NCBI GenBank assembly: GCA_030640725.1
Contig: DAOWIV010000133.1
Location: 1 to 7,405 of the forward strand
Length of the DNA stretch: 7,405 nucleotides
Source of the DNA: Methanosarcinales archaeon
GTDB lineage: Archaea; Halobacteriota; Methanosarcinia; Methanosarcinales; Methanogasteraceae
Reading direction: 5' to 3'
Both the position numbers and the translations under genes were made by a program. The stretch's first letter is position 1. Each line of letters opens with the position of its first letter. The notes under the pieces are model-generated. The model was not told the DNA's origin and searched no databases. It saw only the letters and a list, made by a program, of their open reading frames with translations. This document shows positions 5,942 through 7,405 of this stretch, in pieces.

Positions 5942-6538
5942 TCATTTTTTATAGATAACCTCATGGACGATTCCTTTGATCTTAGGTAGGACTCTATCAT
6001 AAAATTCTGGATGGTCTTTAAACCATTTTATATTCTGTGGTGAAGGATGTGGAAGGACGTAAGCAGATTTACCATTGAATGTTTGGTCATTAAAAATTAA
6101 CTCATTGAAATTTTTTTTAGGGAATAAAAAATTTGTTGGGACTCTTCCTATGATCAGGTAAATTTCATTGTATATCAGAGATAACTCCTCATGTAACCAT
6201 TTTTTGGCGCAATTTAATGGTGGTTTAGCATCCCCCCTTTTTATATCTTTTCCAAGGTAACAGTGATATATATCAGTCATGTAAAACAATTTTTGATTAT
6301 AAAAAATATCCTCGTGTATTCCATACCATTCTCTAAGTTTTGCACCACTCAAATCGTTAAAAGGTTTTCCTGTTTCATGAACTTTTTTTGATGGTGCTTG
6401 GCTTATTTGAACAATTTTTGCTTCTGGTGTACCCCAAACAACAGGTTTTGGTTCAAAACCAATCATATCCCTACACAATCTACACTGTTTTAGCCTTTCT
6501 CTAAATTCGTGAAACTTATTCTTTGCCATTTTCATCAT
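5942..6538 (-). CDS. Uracil-DNA glycosylase superfamily protein with probable Fe-S cluster
   Basis: A 198-residue member of the COG1573/UDG superfamily, whose characterised members remove uracil from DNA. Four cysteines, C19-x2-C22, C93 and C110, are spaced like the [4Fe-4S] ligands of family 4-type enzymes. The first active-site region is present in variant form as SQAPSKKVHETGKPFNDLSG (46-65), where family 4 enzymes have GEAPG...G-PFVG-AG. The second motif is HPSPQN at 164-169, matching the family HPSP block. The whole matches a subgroup of about 200 residues with an APS-HETG-PF-SG pattern, whose substrate I do not know. Starts at residues 1, 2 or 4 are possible; the ATG of residue 4 (6529) has GAG nine bases before it. 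It begins 8 bases after the upstream NTPase gene. The AT-rich composition differs sharply from the genes to the left, suggesting transfer. Confidence 0.85.
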   Translation of the reverse strand: MMKMAKNKFHEFRERLKQCRLCRDMIGFEPKPVVWGTPEAKIVQISQAPSKKVHETGKPFNDLSGAKLREWYGIHEDIFYNQKLFYMTDIYHCYLGKDIKRGDAKPPLNCAKKWLHEELSLIYNEIYLIIGRVPTNFLFPKKNFNELIFNDQTFNGKSAYVLPHPSPQNIKWFKDHPEFYDRVLPKIKGIVHEVIYKK

Positions 6539-6546
6539 CTCATAGA

Positions 6547-7083
6547 TTATAAATGATTTATAACAAAATTTGTCCGTTCTTTTACTTCCATCTTAGGTAT
6601 TTCTATTATTTTATACTCCAATTCGTTATAAGTCTCTTTAATTAACTGATCCAATCTCAATGATTCCTCATATGTTTGAGGTCTTGTAGGTCTATTTTCG
6701 TAGATTTCTTTCCAAGGTGGGACAATAAAGACTTTTGGGTTATATCTATATTTTTTACTCATTTCAAAAAAATTTTTAGGTATTTTTTTGTTTTCAAATC
6801 TAAAAAATGCTATCGCATCAGGAATACCTCTATCGGAAAAACAAATTTTATTCTCTGTTGCAGAGAAGAATGCTTGAATTTTTATTTTGAGTAATTCTTC
6901 CTCAAATGCATATCTATCAATCCAAGGTATTAAGTTTCCATCAACTCTCTGCTGCTCTTCAATTAATTCTGCTGCTATCTCTGGGATTTTAAAATATTTT
7001 CCATCTTTACATAATTCTTCAATCAATGTAGTCTTTCCGAAACCAACGCCACCAGTTATTACATAACAATTTGAACGTTTCAT
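6547..7083 (-). CDS. AAA_28-type P-loop NTPase, probable nucleoside/nucleotide kinase-like protein
   Basis: A 178-residue single-domain P-loop protein resembling AAA_28 (PF13521), a group that includes the ribosylnicotinamide-kinase domain of NadR and many uncharacterised ATPases. The Walker A motif GGVGFGKTT is at 11-19. A PEIAAELIEEQ helix (34-44) follows, then IPWIDRYAFEEEL (52-64), the Walker B-like/DRG block FSDRGIPDAIAFF at 82-94, KYRYNPKVFIVPPW (111-124), and a lid-like arginine region ENRPTRPQTYEE at 129-140. These blocks occur in this order in the family. A strong AGAGGT ribosome binding site lies about nine bases before the ATG at 7083, and that ATG overlaps the upstream stop as ATGA. 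Tight linkage to a deoxyribosyltransferase-like fragment and a UDG-like gene suggests action on a nucleoside or nucleotide; the substrate cannot be told. Confidence 0.85.
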   Translation of the reverse strand: MKRSNCYVITGGVGFGKTTLIEELCKDGKYFKIPEIAAELIEEQQRVDGNLIPWIDRYAFEEELLKIKIQAFFSATENKICFSDRGIPDAIAFFRFENKKIPKNFFEMSKKYRYNPKVFIVPPWKEIYENRPTRPQTYEESLRLDQLIKETYNELEYKIIEIPKMEVKERTNFVINHL

Positions 7084-7405
7084 TTTTCTTCTACCTCTTT
7101 ATCTATTATGGTTTTATAGAATGAATGAAACTCATCATCAAGGCCATTCAAATTGCTGAGATATTTTACTGTGATCTCTAAATTAGTAAAAACTCGTTTT
7201 GCGAGAGGTGGCAACATTGGAAAAATCCATTCATTTTCATCACAAAGGATTATTGGAATTCTTTTACCAAAAGCGACTCCTAATTCTATACATCTGACAT
7301 TCCGCAGGTCGCCATCCATTTTCCATAATTTCTACTGGTAGCGGTTTCGAATATCCAAAAAATATTATTTTTACACTGTGGTGGCACAACATATCCAATT
7401 TCAAC
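7080..7405 (-). pseudogene. Partial, apparently frameshifted nucleoside 2-deoxyribosyltransferase-like gene
   Basis: The clear open frame is 79 residues from an ATG at 7319 with no good ribosome binding site. It begins abruptly at a conserved-looking block, MDGDLRNVRCIELGVAFGKR, resembling the C-terminal ELG-x-A-x-GK-x-x-P segment of nucleoside 2-deoxyribosyltransferase-like folds. Its own frame is closed upstream by stops at 7334-7332 and 7367-7365. A neighbouring frame is open from the window edge to 7286 and reads GYVVPPQCKNNIFWIFET, a buried-strand-like segment that would fit just before this block. The simplest reading is one gene interrupted by a one-base shift between about 7320 and 7308, by real decay or an assembly error, and cut by the window edge. 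Two overlapping small genes are an alternative. It overlaps the NTPase gene by ATGA. Such enzymes cleave or transfer the base of deoxynucleosides; activity here is unproven. Confidence 0.45.
7092..7097 (-). promoter_or_regulatory. Ribosome binding site of the AAA_28-type gene
   Basis: AGAGGT on the minus strand, about nine bases before the ATG at 7083 and inside the end of the preceding reading frame. It supports that start and independent initiation in addition to ATGA coupling. Confidence 0.6.

Noticed and set aside
1..7405. CRISPR array, insertion-sequence ends, rRNA
   Set aside because: No regularly spaced repeats, no transposase gene and no rRNA-like sequence were seen on reading both strands. 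The only repeats are the short ones listed.

Overview
This looks like a piece of an archaeal chromosome. The evidence is an archaeal GINS replication subunit, an archaeal-style NAD kinase and arginyl-tRNA synthetase, TATA-type promoters, an AT-rich T-tract after a hairpin, and a 12-heme c-type cytochrome with a signal anchor. This combination points to a euryarchaeon of the Halobacteriota, for example a lineage related to anaerobic methane or alkane oxidisers. The lineage is an inference and cannot be settled from this window.

Left part (1-4773, all minus strand, moderate to high GC). Reading in the direction of transcription, it holds a dodecaheme cytochrome (4773-3835) with a hairpin/T-tract terminator; NAD kinase (3661-2792); a small ORF (2636-2421) whose N-terminus resembles a small heat-shock protein; a COG2426-type membrane protein (2424-1918) that overlaps the small ORF by ATGA; and arginyl-tRNA synthetase (1787-108) with its own TATA box and a hairpin in its leader. 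Centre: an archaeal GINS gene (4863-5627, plus strand) is divergent from the cytochrome. Both sit around one TATA-like element.

5628-5941 is a GC-rich stretch with no convincing gene but an unusual density of inverted repeats. At about 5942 base composition changes abruptly to AT-rich, which continues to the window end.

The AT-rich part (5942-7405, minus strand) is a compact cassette: a partial, apparently frameshifted protein resembling nucleoside 2-deoxyribosyltransferase-like enzymes; an AAA_28-type P-loop NTPase/kinase; and a uracil-DNA-glycosylase-superfamily protein with four cysteines placed for an Fe-S cluster. The genes are spaced by an ATGA overlap and 8 bases. The composition break and tight packing suggest a horizontally acquired unit concerned with nucleosides, nucleotides or abnormal bases in DNA. 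Its role (salvage, genome hygiene or defence) is not known and is the most interesting open question here.
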